DNA of 64,000 nucleotides, taken from contig NZ_HE978512.1 in the NCBI RefSeq assembly GCF_000311725.1, positions 556,130 to 620,129 on the forward strand, written 5' to 3'. How positions within the stretch are numbered: position 1 is the first letter of the stretch; each line of letters starts with the position of its first letter. Below are positions 17,757 to 26,163 of the stretch, piece after piece. The notes beneath the pieces were generated by a model. It was not told the DNA's origin, ran no database searches, and saw only the letters and a list, made by a program, of their open reading frames with translations. The stretch comes from Robertmurraya massiliosenegalensis JC6 (GTDB taxonomy: Bacteria; Bacillota; Bacilli; Bacillales; Cytobacillaceae). The position numbers and the translations under genes were made by a program.

Positions 17757-18848
17757 TTGAAACTAGAGTTAAAAGATATTTCGATGAAATTCGATGAAAT
17801 AACTGCTGTTGATCATTTAAACATCACCATTAATGAAGGTGAACTTGTTTGCCTTCTTGGCCCTAGTGGTTGTGGTAAAAGTACAACATTATTCATGTTA
17901 GCTGGTTTATATAAGCCCTCTTCTGGTGAGTTATATTTTGGCGATAAGTTAGTCAACCATGTAGAACCAGAAAACCGGGAAATAGGGATGGTATTCCAAA
18001 ACTATGCGCTTTATCCACATATGACCGTTCTCAACAACATTATGTTTCCATTAAAAATGGCAAAAATGCCAAAGAAAGTAGCGCAGGAAAGAGCCACTGA
18101 AATGGCCAAGCTTGTGCAAATTGAACATTTGCTTGACCGCAAACCAAAGCAACTTTCAGGTGGACAGCAACAGCGTGTAGCGATCGCCCGTGCCCTTGTA
18201 AAAAAACCTAAACTATTGCTTTTAGATGAGCCACTATCCAATTTAGATGCTCGTCTACGTCTTGAAATGCGAGAAGAAATACGCCGAATTCAACAAGAGG
18301 TTGGAATCACGACTATTTTTGTTACCCATGATCAAGAAGAAGCGATGAGCATATCAGATCGGATCCTATTAATGAAAGACGGGCAGTATCAACAATATAG
18401 TCCACCGCAGGAAATGTATGATTCTCCAGTTAATGCCTTTGTTGGCAAGTTCATGGGTAGCCCTCCTATTAATATGGTGCCGGTTATCTATAACCAAGAG
18501 AATTCGACCTTCGCTGTGAACGGAACAAAGGAATCGCTAGCGATTAGCAAACCTTTACATCCTCCCCGTTCTTCCCACCATCAAATGATGCTAGGGGTTC
18601 GCCCGGAGGATTGGCTCATTGCTGAAACGAATACAGCCGAATCATTAAAGGCAAGGGTTGAAATAGTTGAAAGAATAGGAAGGGACACATTATTAAGTGC
18701 CACGATTGGCGAACACTCCATCCGAGCACTTGTTAGTCCTGATATGCATGTCCAACCTGGTGATATCGTCCATTTAGCGATTCGTAATCATCAATTCCAC
18801 TTATTCGATGCTGAGTCCGAAGAAAATTTGTTAGTGGAACATGTATAA
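17757..18848 (+). CDS. ABC transporter ATP-binding protein, MalK/UgpC/MsmX type
   Basis: A 363-residue ATPase starting at the TTG at 17757, preceded by AGGAGG; a longer frame from 17712 has no ribosome binding site. Walker A is GPSGCGKSTT, the signature is LSGGQQQRVAIARAL, Walker B is LLLLDEPLSNLDA, and the switch His is in VTHDQ. The C-terminal ~120 residues form a TOBE/MalK regulatory region (MMLGVRPEDW). Family members energise import of sugars or glycerol-3-phosphate-like solutes. Two permease genes and a binding-protein gene follow, giving a complete importer. Confidence 0.92.
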   Translation: MKLELKDISMKFDEITAVDHLNITINEGELVCLLGPSGCGKSTTLFMLAGLYKPSSGELYFGDKLVNHVEPENREIGMVFQNYALYPHMTVLNNIMFPLKMAKMPKKVAQERATEMAKLVQIEHLLDRKPKQLSGGQQQRVAIARALVKKPKLLLLDEPLSNLDARLRLEMREEIRRIQQEVGITTIFVTHDQEEAMSISDRILLMKDGQYQQYSPPQEMYDSPVNAFVGKFMGSPPINMVPVIYNQENSTFAVNGTKESLAISKPLHPPRSSHHQMMLGVRPEDWLIAETNTAESLKARVEIVERIGRDTLLSATIGEHSIRALVSPDMHVQPGDIVHLAIRNHQFHLFDAESEENLLVEHV

Positions 18849-18857
18849 GGAGGGCTT

Positions 18858-19751
18858 ATGTTGAATCAAAAACCAACATTACAAAGTACGTTAAAAGCTC
18901 TTCTATATTTAGCTCCGGCACTAATCATTTTAGGAGTATTTAATATTTATCCGATCATTAAATCGTTTTTAATGAGTTTTTATGCAGACTATGACTACTT
19001 TAATGACATCGTAAAGGAATATGGGTTTGATAATTTCGCTTATCTCTTTCGTGATCAGGAATTTTGGACTTCTATTAAAAATACATTTATTTTTGTTCTC
19101 GGGGTTGTCCCCCTTTCTATTTTAATTTCTCTGGGAATTGCGATTCTATTAAATTCCCATATTAAATTAAGAGGATTATTCCGCTCGATCTATTTCATTC
19201 CTTTTGTTACTTCAGTCGTTGCGGTTTCGATTGTCTGGCGTTGGATTTACCATACCGAATACGGATTAATGAATTATTTTCTTGGTCTCTTCCATATTGA
19301 TCCAATTAAATGGTTAACAGACCCTCAGTGGGCCATGCCTGCACTAATTATCATGAGCATTTGGAAAGGACTCGGCTATAACATCATTATTTTCCTAGCA
19401 GGCTTACAGAATATCGACAAGCAATACTATTTAGCTGCCCAAATCGATGGTGCTAGACCATTTAAACGATTCCTACATATTACAGTGCCTTTATTGTCAC
19501 CAACCACTTTCTTTGTTTCAATTGTGGCGATTATCAATAATTTTAAAGTGTTTGATGAAATCTTTGCCTTATTTGGCGGGAAACCTGGGCCGGCATATAG
19601 CGCCCAAACAATCGTCTATTATATTTATGAAAAATTTTATAATGAGTGGCAGTTTGGGATTGCCTCTGCCGCTGCCTATATTTTATTTATCATTATCTTC
19701 ATCTTTACCCTTGTCCAACTGTATATTGGAAAACGCAAGGTCACTTACTAA
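18858..19751 (+). CDS. ABC transporter permease, UgpA/MalF type
   Basis: A 297-residue permease with six predicted helices. The cytoplasmic EAA loop, which contacts the ATPase, is visible as YYLAAQIDGARPFKRFLHI near residue 190. Start ATG at 18858 with AAGGAGGG upstream, 9 bp after the ATPase stop. It pairs with the next permease to form the membrane channel of the importer. Confidence 0.92.
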   Translation: MLNQKPTLQSTLKALLYLAPALIILGVFNIYPIIKSFLMSFYADYDYFNDIVKEYGFDNFAYLFRDQEFWTSIKNTFIFVLGVVPLSILISLGIAILLNSHIKLRGLFRSIYFIPFVTSVVAVSIVWRWIYHTEYGLMNYFLGLFHIDPIKWLTDPQWAMPALIIMSIWKGLGYNIIIFLAGLQNIDKQYYLAAQIDGARPFKRFLHITVPLLSPTTFFVSIVAIINNFKVFDEIFALFGGKPGPAYSAQTIVYYIYEKFYNEWQFGIASAAAYILFIIIFIFTLVQLYIGKRKVTY

Positions 19752-19768
19752 TGGAAGGGGAAGGAACC

Positions 19769-20596
19769 GTGCCAACTAAAGGAGTCTTTTCAAAAGGGTT
19801 TATTTACCTCATTTTAATTGTTGGAAGTTTTTTAATGCTGCTTCCTTTTATTTGGATGATTAGTACATCCTTGAAATCACCTGGAGAAGTAACAGCCCTC
19901 CCGCCTGTTTGGATTCCCGCTGATTTAAAGTGGGAAAACTATCAAGAGGCTTGGGCAATCGCCCCCTTTCTCCGCTATGCCTTAAACAGTGTAATTGTAA
20001 CTGTTTTATCAACGATCGGGGAGCTATTAACGACCATTCTAGCAGCTTACGCCTTTTCGCGCGTACAATTTTATGGACGAGATATTATTTTTGCGGTTCT
20101 TTTAGGTACGATGATGGTGCCAGGAGAAGTTCTATTAATTCCAAACTATGTCACCCTAGCCAATCTCGGCTGGATTGACCAATATGAAGCATTAATTATT
20201 CCATGGCTCGCAAGCATCTTCTCTATCTTTTTATTACGCCAATTCTTTCTGGGAATACCGAGAGAATTGTCCTATGCAGCTAAAATTGATGGTTGCAGAG
20301 ATTTTCGATTCTTATGGTCGATCATGGTTCCATTAGCCAAACCAGCGCTTATTACGATCGTCCTTTTAAAAGCAATTGGGAGCTGGAATGCCTTCCTTTG
20401 GCCATTAATTGTCACTCAGTCAAAAGAAATGCGGACACTACCTGTTGGACTTACCTCCTTCAGTACGGAAGCTGGAACGATTTATGAATTATTAATGGCT
20501 GCTTCTACAATGATTATATTACCGATGATTATCCTTTACTTAATTTTGCAGAAATACATCATTGAAGGGGTTGCAAAGGCTGGAATTAAAGGCTAA
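19769..20596 (+). CDS. ABC transporter permease, UgpE/MalG type
   Basis: A 275-residue permease. The GTG at 19769 after GGGGAAGGA is chosen as start; an ATG at 19751 overlaps the previous stop and has no ribosome binding site, and a still longer frame lies inside the previous gene. Six helices are seen, with the EAA loop LSYAAKIDGCRDFRFLWSI near residue 175. The C-terminus (LQKYIIEGVAKAGIKG) is typical for MalG-type permeases. Confidence 0.9.
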   Translation: MPTKGVFSKGFIYLILIVGSFLMLLPFIWMISTSLKSPGEVTALPPVWIPADLKWENYQEAWAIAPFLRYALNSVIVTVLSTIGELLTTILAAYAFSRVQFYGRDIIFAVLLGTMMVPGEVLLIPNYVTLANLGWIDQYEALIIPWLASIFSIFLLRQFFLGIPRELSYAAKIDGCRDFRFLWSIMVPLAKPALITIVLLKAIGSWNAFLWPLIVTQSKEMRTLPVGLTSFSTEAGTIYELLMAASTMIILPMIILYLILQKYIIEGVAKAGIKG

Positions 20597-20695
20597 ATCA
20601 GGCAATCCTATGAGGAGGTGGTTCAACCAAATCAACGTTTCTATCTTTTACAAGATACATAACCTTAAATACTATTCATTTAGGAGGAAATTAGA

Positions 20696-22039
20696 TTGAA
20701 AAAGTTCTTATTAACATTACTTATTTCCCTTGTTGCCGCTGTTCTTTTTGCTTGTGGGAATGATGATGAGGCATCGACTAGTGATGCTGAGCCAAATAAA
20801 GATACCTCTGAACAAGAAGAAACTGGGGTTGTTGCTTCATTAAGTGAACCAGTGGAAATTGAATTCTGGCATGCGATGAGCGGTGGACATGAAGAAGCAT
20901 TAACTAAAATTACAAATGATTTCAATGAATCTCAAGATATGATTACGGTAAAATTGGTGAACCAAGGTAGCTACGATGACCTGTCCACAAAAAATATGGC
21001 TGCTGCCAAAGCAAATAATCTTCCTGTATTAACGCAAGCTTATGAAGATTGGATTACGGAGTATTTAGAAAATGATTTAGTAGCCGATTTAACACCTTAT
21101 GTAACACATCCTGAAGTTGGATTCAGTGACGATGAACTCAATGATATTGTAGAAGTTTTCCGCGAAATGAATATTTGGGATGGCAAGTACTACGGAATGC
21201 CTTTTAACAAAAGTACACGTATTATGTTCTATAATGTTGATTACTTAAATGCAGCTGGTGCAGAAGTACCAACAACTTGGGAGGAGCTTCGTGCTACTGC
21301 TGAAAAATTAACAGGTAATAAAGAGGGTAGAAACGTCATTGGACTTGGATTAGAAAACTCAGTAACGTTAGAATTTAACCAATGGGTACACCAAGCTGGC
21401 GGTGTTTACTTTGATGAAGCAACATCTGAATTTAAGATGAACTCACCAGAAGGAAAAGAAGCAATCGATTTTGTTTACGGTATGATTGAAGATGGTATTG
21501 CTCGTACTGCTGGTGAAGATGGCTACATGTCAGAACCTTTCGCACGTGGTGATGTAGGGCTCTATATTGGTTCTTCTGCAGGTATCCCTTATGTTGCGGC
21601 ACCAGCTGAAGAAAATGGTACGAACTGGGCTGCAGCTGTATTACCTGCTGGGAAGCAAGCAGCTACACCATTCGCTGGGACAAACGTATCTGTTTTTGCT
21701 TCTGCTACTGAAGAAGAAAAATTTGCTGCATGGGAATATATCAAATTCTTGATTAACACAGAAAATACAACTTACTGGGCTATGCAATCAGGTTACCTAC
21801 CTGTTCGCTATTCTGCTTTAGAGAGTGATGAGTGGAAAGCCTACACTTCTGAAAACCCTGAATATGGTATAGGAGAACAGCAATTTGATGCTGGTTTCTA
21901 TGACCCACGTATCAAAGGTGCTTACGCATTGAAAAATGCAGTTGCGAAAGAACTTGACCGTGTACTACTAGGACAAATTTCTGCTGAAGAAGGATTAAAA
22001 AATGCCGAAGAAGCAGCTAAAAGAGAACTTGGCCAATAA
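20696..22039 (+). CDS. ABC transporter substrate-binding lipoprotein, UgpB-like
   Basis: A 447-residue lipoprotein from a TTG start after AGGAGGAAATTAGA. The signal peptide ends in the lipobox LFAC (Cys19 region), followed by an acidic, Ser/Thr-rich linker. The mature part opens with EIEFWHAMSGGHEEALTKI, close to the pattern in glycerol-3-phosphate binding protein UgpB, and continues with a cluster-D/SBP family 1 fold. The ligand may be glycerol-3-phosphate, a glycerophosphodiester or a sugar; the sequence alone does not decide. It is encoded last after the ATPase and permeases, as in some ugp-like operons. Confidence 0.88.
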   Translation: MKKFLLTLLISLVAAVLFACGNDDEASTSDAEPNKDTSEQEETGVVASLSEPVEIEFWHAMSGGHEEALTKITNDFNESQDMITVKLVNQGSYDDLSTKNMAAAKANNLPVLTQAYEDWITEYLENDLVADLTPYVTHPEVGFSDDELNDIVEVFREMNIWDGKYYGMPFNKSTRIMFYNVDYLNAAGAEVPTTWEELRATAEKLTGNKEGRNVIGLGLENSVTLEFNQWVHQAGGVYFDEATSEFKMNSPEGKEAIDFVYGMIEDGIARTAGEDGYMSEPFARGDVGLYIGSSAGIPYVAAPAEENGTNWAAAVLPAGKQAATPFAGTNVSVFASATEEEKFAAWEYIKFLINTENTTYWAMQSGYLPVRYSALESDEWKAYTSENPEYGIGEQQFDAGFYDPRIKGAYALKNAVAKELDRVLLGQISAEEGLKNAEEAAKRELGQ

Positions 22040-22067
22040 TTGATTTGCTATTTTCATAGACTCACAG

Positions 22068-22096
22068 GAAGGAACCGCTATTTACAGGGTTCCTTC
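22068..22096 (+). terminator. Intercistronic hairpin between the binding protein and hydrolase genes
   Basis: GAAGGAACC pairs perfectly with GGTTCCTTC around an 11-nt loop, followed by TATCTTTTATA. It could partly terminate transcription or stabilise the upstream mRNA end. Confidence 0.55.
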
Positions 22097-22121
22097 TATC
22101 TTTTATAAAAGGAGACACTTC

Positions 22122-23507
22122 ATGAATAAGACAACCCTTACTTTTTATGGCGGTCTGAACACCATTGGTGGTACGATCATCTCTCTTCAATATGGAGATT
22201 CCCGCGTCATTTTTGATTTTGGACTAGTTTACAATCCACAGAAAAACATCTTTGATGGACATATCAAACTAAGAAGAAACGCTCTTGTAAGAGATTATTT
22301 GAAGCTAGGGATTATCCCAAATATTGATGGCATTTACAGCAAAGATGACCTCTCAAACGACTCAACTATTGTGGCAGCAGATGGCTATTCTGGGAACACA
22401 GCTGTCCTAGTATCCCATTTACACTTAGATCACATAGGAGCAATGGGCTTGATTGACGCCACAATACCTGTTTATATGACGGAGGATTCTCTTCGACTGT
22501 ATGACACACTAGACGTAATTGGCGAAGGAGTAGCTGGCAACCGAAAGTATCAGACCTGTCATTACAATCAATCTTTTGCCGTTGGTGATATCTCGATTAC
22601 TCCTCTTCAGGTCGATCACGATATTTTAGGAGCATGTGCTTTTCATATCGAAACACCAGACGGTGCCATTATTTATACTGGCGATGTACGGATGCACGGC
22701 TCTCATCCAGAATGGATAGAAGCTTTTATAACAAAAGCAAAGAAACTGGGCTTTGATGCTGTGATCATGGAAGGAACGAGCATCCGCAGTGAAGAAGAAA
22801 CACCTGAAGACATGCTTATTGCGAATAAGGAGCTTTCCGAGGATACTCTTACAGAGACACTCCTTCCTTTCAAAATGGCAGATATTTTAACTGAAACAAA
22901 AGGTCTAGGTGTTTTTAATATTTACCATCGAAATATTGATCGGATACACGGTATTTTACAAGCAGGGAAAAAGTCTGGTAGAAAAGTTGTATTTGAAGCG
23001 GAAACAGCTCAACTTGCCTTAACATTGATGGAATCTAAAAATTTCCTCGTCTATGAATCTGATGAATTAAGACACTCGTCATTATCAGAATGGCGGCAAA
23101 ATTTATTAAATCAAATCCCAGCTATTTCATATAAGGAAATCAATGAAAATCCTAATCAATATCTCGTACAAAATTCTTACGCCAGCTCTCTTGAATTATT
23201 TGATTTGCATGTGGAAGATGGGATTTATCTGCACTCAGACGGAGTCCCGTTAGGCCCCTATGATCCCGCTTTCGAAAACCTAGATCGAATCTTACAGCTT
23301 GTTGGTCTTGAGAAAATCCACATGGGGACTGGTGGACATGCGACTCCTCAAAACCTTAAATACATCGTCGATAAGCTAGACCCTGCCATTCTTATTCCTC
23401 TCCATAGTTTTTACCCGGAGAGACTTAAGCCAAAAACGGGAGTCCAACTACTACCTCAATACGGTAAAAGCTATGTATTAAGTAAAGGAAAACTCACTGA
23501 ACTCTAA
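22122..23507 (+). CDS. Metallo-beta-lactamase-fold hydrolase, RNase J-like architecture
   Basis: A 461-residue MBL-fold protein. The dinuclear metal motif SHLHLDHIGAMG appears near residue 97; a further ligand lies in QVDHDILG and another in YTGDVRMHG; the C-terminal GTGGHATP and LIPLHSFYPERLKP match the beta-CASP/RNase J-type end of the fold. It is shorter than RNase J (about 555 residues) and lacks the C-terminal dimerisation domain. It follows the UgpB-like gene by 82 bp in the same direction. A phosphodiesterase or esterase role on the imported solute is a reasonable inference, but RNA or another substrate cannot be excluded. Confidence 0.8.
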   Translation: MNKTTLTFYGGLNTIGGTIISLQYGDSRVIFDFGLVYNPQKNIFDGHIKLRRNALVRDYLKLGIIPNIDGIYSKDDLSNDSTIVAADGYSGNTAVLVSHLHLDHIGAMGLIDATIPVYMTEDSLRLYDTLDVIGEGVAGNRKYQTCHYNQSFAVGDISITPLQVDHDILGACAFHIETPDGAIIYTGDVRMHGSHPEWIEAFITKAKKLGFDAVIMEGTSIRSEEETPEDMLIANKELSEDTLTETLLPFKMADILTETKGLGVFNIYHRNIDRIHGILQAGKKSGRKVVFEAETAQLALTLMESKNFLVYESDELRHSSLSEWRQNLLNQIPAISYKEINENPNQYLVQNSYASSLELFDLHVEDGIYLHSDGVPLGPYDPAFENLDRILQLVGLEKIHMGTGGHATPQNLKYIVDKLDPAILIPLHSFYPERLKPKTGVQLLPQYGKSYVLSKGKLTEL

Positions 23508-23550
23508 AATGAAAGACTGTAGATGAAATGGATCTACAGTCTTTCATTTT
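23506..23550. terminator. Bidirectional terminator between convergent genes
   Basis: A perfect 19-bp stem, AAAATGAAAGACTGTAGAT with its complement, encloses the 7-nt loop GAAATGG. A runs on one side and T runs on the other serve both strands. Confidence 0.9.
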
Positions 23551-23599
23551 ATCTCTTATTTCTTTTTCGAACCTCCGAAATACGCTCCTATGCTAGCTT

Positions 23600-25237
23600 C
23601 TAAAAATGAGTTAGAACGGATTCGATGAATGGATTCAGTTCTTCGTTATTGACCTCTTCCACATACAAATCATCAAGATCGTAGTTCGCTTTTAATTGAA
23701 GAATTCTTGTCACACTTTCATTTATTCTCTCTTCTTCAATTTCTCCATTCTCTACCGCTTCCTTTAATGCTGAAATGACTTTTATCATGTTGTCATTCCC
23801 ATGGGCAACCATGATGATATCACTGCCGGCTTGCACTGAAGTGACGGCAGCACGACCTAGATCAAAGTTGCCTGCAATCGCCTCCATCGTCATATCATCA
23901 GTAATAACAACTCCATTAAACTCCAACTTGTCTCTTAAAAGATCTGTGATGATGTTCTTAGACATGGAAGATGGATAATCCGGATCGACCTTGGGTAGTA
24001 ATATATGAGCGACCATGACGATGTCCGCCCCTGCTACAATTGCTTCTCTAAATGGAATTAACTCTAGTTTCTCAAGTTCCGCAAGCGATTTTTGAACGGT
24101 CGGTAGCTCCACATGAGAATCAACCGAGGTATCACCGTGACCAGGGAAATGTTTGATCGTCGGGATGACGCTCTCCGACTTGAGTCCTTTCATCGTCTCT
24201 ATTCCCAATTCGCTTACAAGATTAGGATTATCGCCAAATGAACGATCACCAATTACCGGGTTATCGGGATTGCTATTTACATCCAAAACAGGAGCAAAAT
24301 TTATATTAAATCCATAAGCCTTAACTAATTTACCTAAAAGACTGCCGATTTCAAAAGATAAGGAAGGATTATTTTTTTGCCCTATTTCCAAATTGGTAGG
24401 CATTGGCATTAAATCCCCTGGAAGCTTAGCAATCCTTCCACCCTCTTGATCGATCCCGAAAAAGAGTGGGATTTTATTTAGGTTATTAAGCGATTTTAAA
24501 GCATTGATATATGCTACTGTTTGCTTTGGATTAGTAATGTTTTTTCCATTCACAATGATTCCGCCCACTTTGTACTCCTCGATTAAGCGCTCTGCTCCTT
24601 CATCGATTTCTTTTCCTGAGATGCCAGCAAAAATCATCTGTCCGAGCTTTTCATCGATACTCATATTCTTAATTGTTTCAGATACGGATGCTTGTTTCGG
24701 TGTTTCCATTGCAACAAGAGAAATATGATGGACAGGAGGATTGGGTTCTTGCTCAGTTGGTTTGTTAAGAATCCACTTTAGCTGATAATTACGGTTTACT
24801 TGATAAATTAAAATGATTTGATTAAATTCACTATCTTGGTAATACTTCTTTTCATCTGCTTCCCCAAATTGATCGATGATTTCTTGATAGTGAATATCCT
24901 GTAGTTTCTTATCGTATGAACGTAAATCAACTGCAACTGAGTTCCGATATCCAATCGTCACTTGATGTTCTGGATAAACGGCAAACGGACCAATAGACGT
25001 CTCGTCGAGGCTCTCATACTCCCCCAGTATGTCTGCAACCTCTTTATATGGAGAATCACCAGCTATAATGGGGGCGTCCATAATCATCCCTTTTTGCGCC
25101 CATGTCTGTATTTCTTCTAGAAAGGTATCCTCCACTTTTTCTGATCCTTTATTCTCCTCTTCCCCTCTGAAAAAAAAGAAAATCACGAATCCCAAAATCA
25201 CGACGAAAAAGCAAATAAAGAAAATTTTCTTTAACAT
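23600..25237 (-). CDS. DUF4309 - glycoside hydrolase family 3 (NagZ-like) fusion, membrane-anchored
   Basis: A 545-residue protein starting at the ATG at 25237 after AAGGAGG. Residues 1-25 form a hydrophobic anchor (KKIFFICFFVVILGFVIFFFF). Residues about 35-150 match DUF4309 (WAQKGMIMDAPIIAGDSPYKEV; VTIGYRNSVAVDLRSYDKKL), known from B. subtilis YjgB. From about 175 a GH3 domain runs to near the end with the NagZ signature KHFPGHGDTSVDSHVELP, whose Asp and His act in catalysis. Family members remove terminal N-acetylglucosamine from muropeptides. The DUF4309 part may position the enzyme at the wall; this is inferred. It is convergent with the MBL hydrolase gene. Confidence 0.88.
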   Translation of the reverse strand: MLKKIFFICFFVVILGFVIFFFFRGEEENKGSEKVEDTFLEEIQTWAQKGMIMDAPIIAGDSPYKEVADILGEYESLDETSIGPFAVYPEHQVTIGYRNSVAVDLRSYDKKLQDIHYQEIIDQFGEADEKKYYQDSEFNQIILIYQVNRNYQLKWILNKPTEQEPNPPVHHISLVAMETPKQASVSETIKNMSIDEKLGQMIFAGISGKEIDEGAERLIEEYKVGGIIVNGKNITNPKQTVAYINALKSLNNLNKIPLFFGIDQEGGRIAKLPGDLMPMPTNLEIGQKNNPSLSFEIGSLLGKLVKAYGFNINFAPVLDVNSNPDNPVIGDRSFGDNPNLVSELGIETMKGLKSESVIPTIKHFPGHGDTSVDSHVELPTVQKSLAELEKLELIPFREAIVAGADIVMVAHILLPKVDPDYPSSMSKNIITDLLRDKLEFNGVVITDDMTMEAIAGNFDLGRAAVTSVQAGSDIIMVAHGNDNMIKVISALKEAVENGEIEEERINESVTRILQLKANYDLDDLYVEEVNNEELNPFIESVLTHF

Positions 25238-25315
25238 TTTTTGCCTCCTTATGTATTCCGGCAACCGAACAATACTAATTAAAATACTAACGAACTTCCT
25301 TTCTTATGAAAAGCG

Positions 25316-25360
25316 TTTACATCTTTCATAAATTGGATTATAATACTTGTATACAAGTAT
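25316..25360 (+). promoter_or_regulatory. gnt promoter with GntR operator
   Basis: TTTACA (25316-25321), a 17-bp spacer and TATAAT (25339-25344) form a near-consensus sigma-A promoter. The perfect palindrome ATACTTGTATACAAGTAT (25343-25360) overlaps the -10 and start point and, as I recall it, equals the B. subtilis gnt operator. GAAAAGCGTTTACA around the -35 resembles a cre (CcpA) site with a one-base slip. Confidence 0.92.
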
Positions 25361-25413
25361 ACTTGAATTCCAATTCTTAAATACTTGATTACTCAAGCAT
25401 TGAAGGTGGACTT

Positions 25414-26163
25414 ATGACTGAACCTATTCCTTTTTTATACCCAGAAAAATGGCTTTCTAAAGCTTCTTCAGGTGAACGTGTTGCTCGTGAGCTAAGGATG
25501 CGAATTATTTCTGGTTTCATCCCTAGTGGCACAGTTCTCTCTGAAAATAAATTGGCCGCCGATTTTTCTGTAAGTCGTTCACCGATTCGAGAAGCATTAA
25601 AAATTTTGGCTTCTGAAAATATGATCCGTTTAGAAAGAATGGGAGCCGTCGTAATCGGGCTTACTGATAAAGAGATCAAAGAAATTTACGATGTGCGCTT
25701 ATTGATTGAATCATTCGTATTTGAGCGTCTCGTAAAAATGGACTCGAATCCTTTAGCAAAGGAACTGAGCAAAATAGTAGAAATGATGAAAGTGGCTATT
25801 AATTATTCTGACGCAGATGAATTTTCCTTTCAAGATGTGATGTTCCACGAAACCATCATCCGTGCCATTGACCACTCTTATATCCTGATGATTTGGGAGA
25901 ATTTAAAACCGGTTATGGAAGGCTTCATTCTTTTATCAATGCGAATGCGCTTTGCCGAAAAAAATGAGGATTTTACAAGAATTATTAACAACCATGAATT
26001 GTATATTGAAGCGATAAAGGCAAAAGATCGAAACCTGATGGTTCAATCTTTACACAATAATTTTGATGATGTACAAGAGAAAGTCGAGGATCTATGGAGC
26101 TCACAACAAATGTTAACTAAAGGAGTAGAACAACAAGATGATGAACTACATGTTAGGGATTGA
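25414..26163 (+). CDS. gntR: Gluconate operon repressor, GntR family (FadR-like)
   Basis: A 249-residue GntR/FCD-type repressor. The winged helix spans residues 15-80 (ARELRMRIISGFIPSGTVLS; SVSRSPIREALKILASENM). The C-terminal helical FCD domain shows the metal/ligand His residues in FHETIIRAIDHS and NNHELYIEAI. It should repress gntRKZ and release on binding gluconate. The start has AAGGTGG at a good spacing. The stop overlaps the kinase start by 26 bp, indicating coupling. Confidence 0.95.
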   Translation: MTEPIPFLYPEKWLSKASSGERVARELRMRIISGFIPSGTVLSENKLAADFSVSRSPIREALKILASENMIRLERMGAVVIGLTDKEIKEIYDVRLLIESFVFERLVKMDSNPLAKELSKIVEMMKVAINYSDADEFSFQDVMFHETIIRAIDHSYILMIWENLKPVMEGFILLSMRMRFAEKNEDFTRIINNHELYIEAIKAKDRNLMVQSLHNNFDDVQEKVEDLWSSQQMLTKGVEQQDDELHVRD

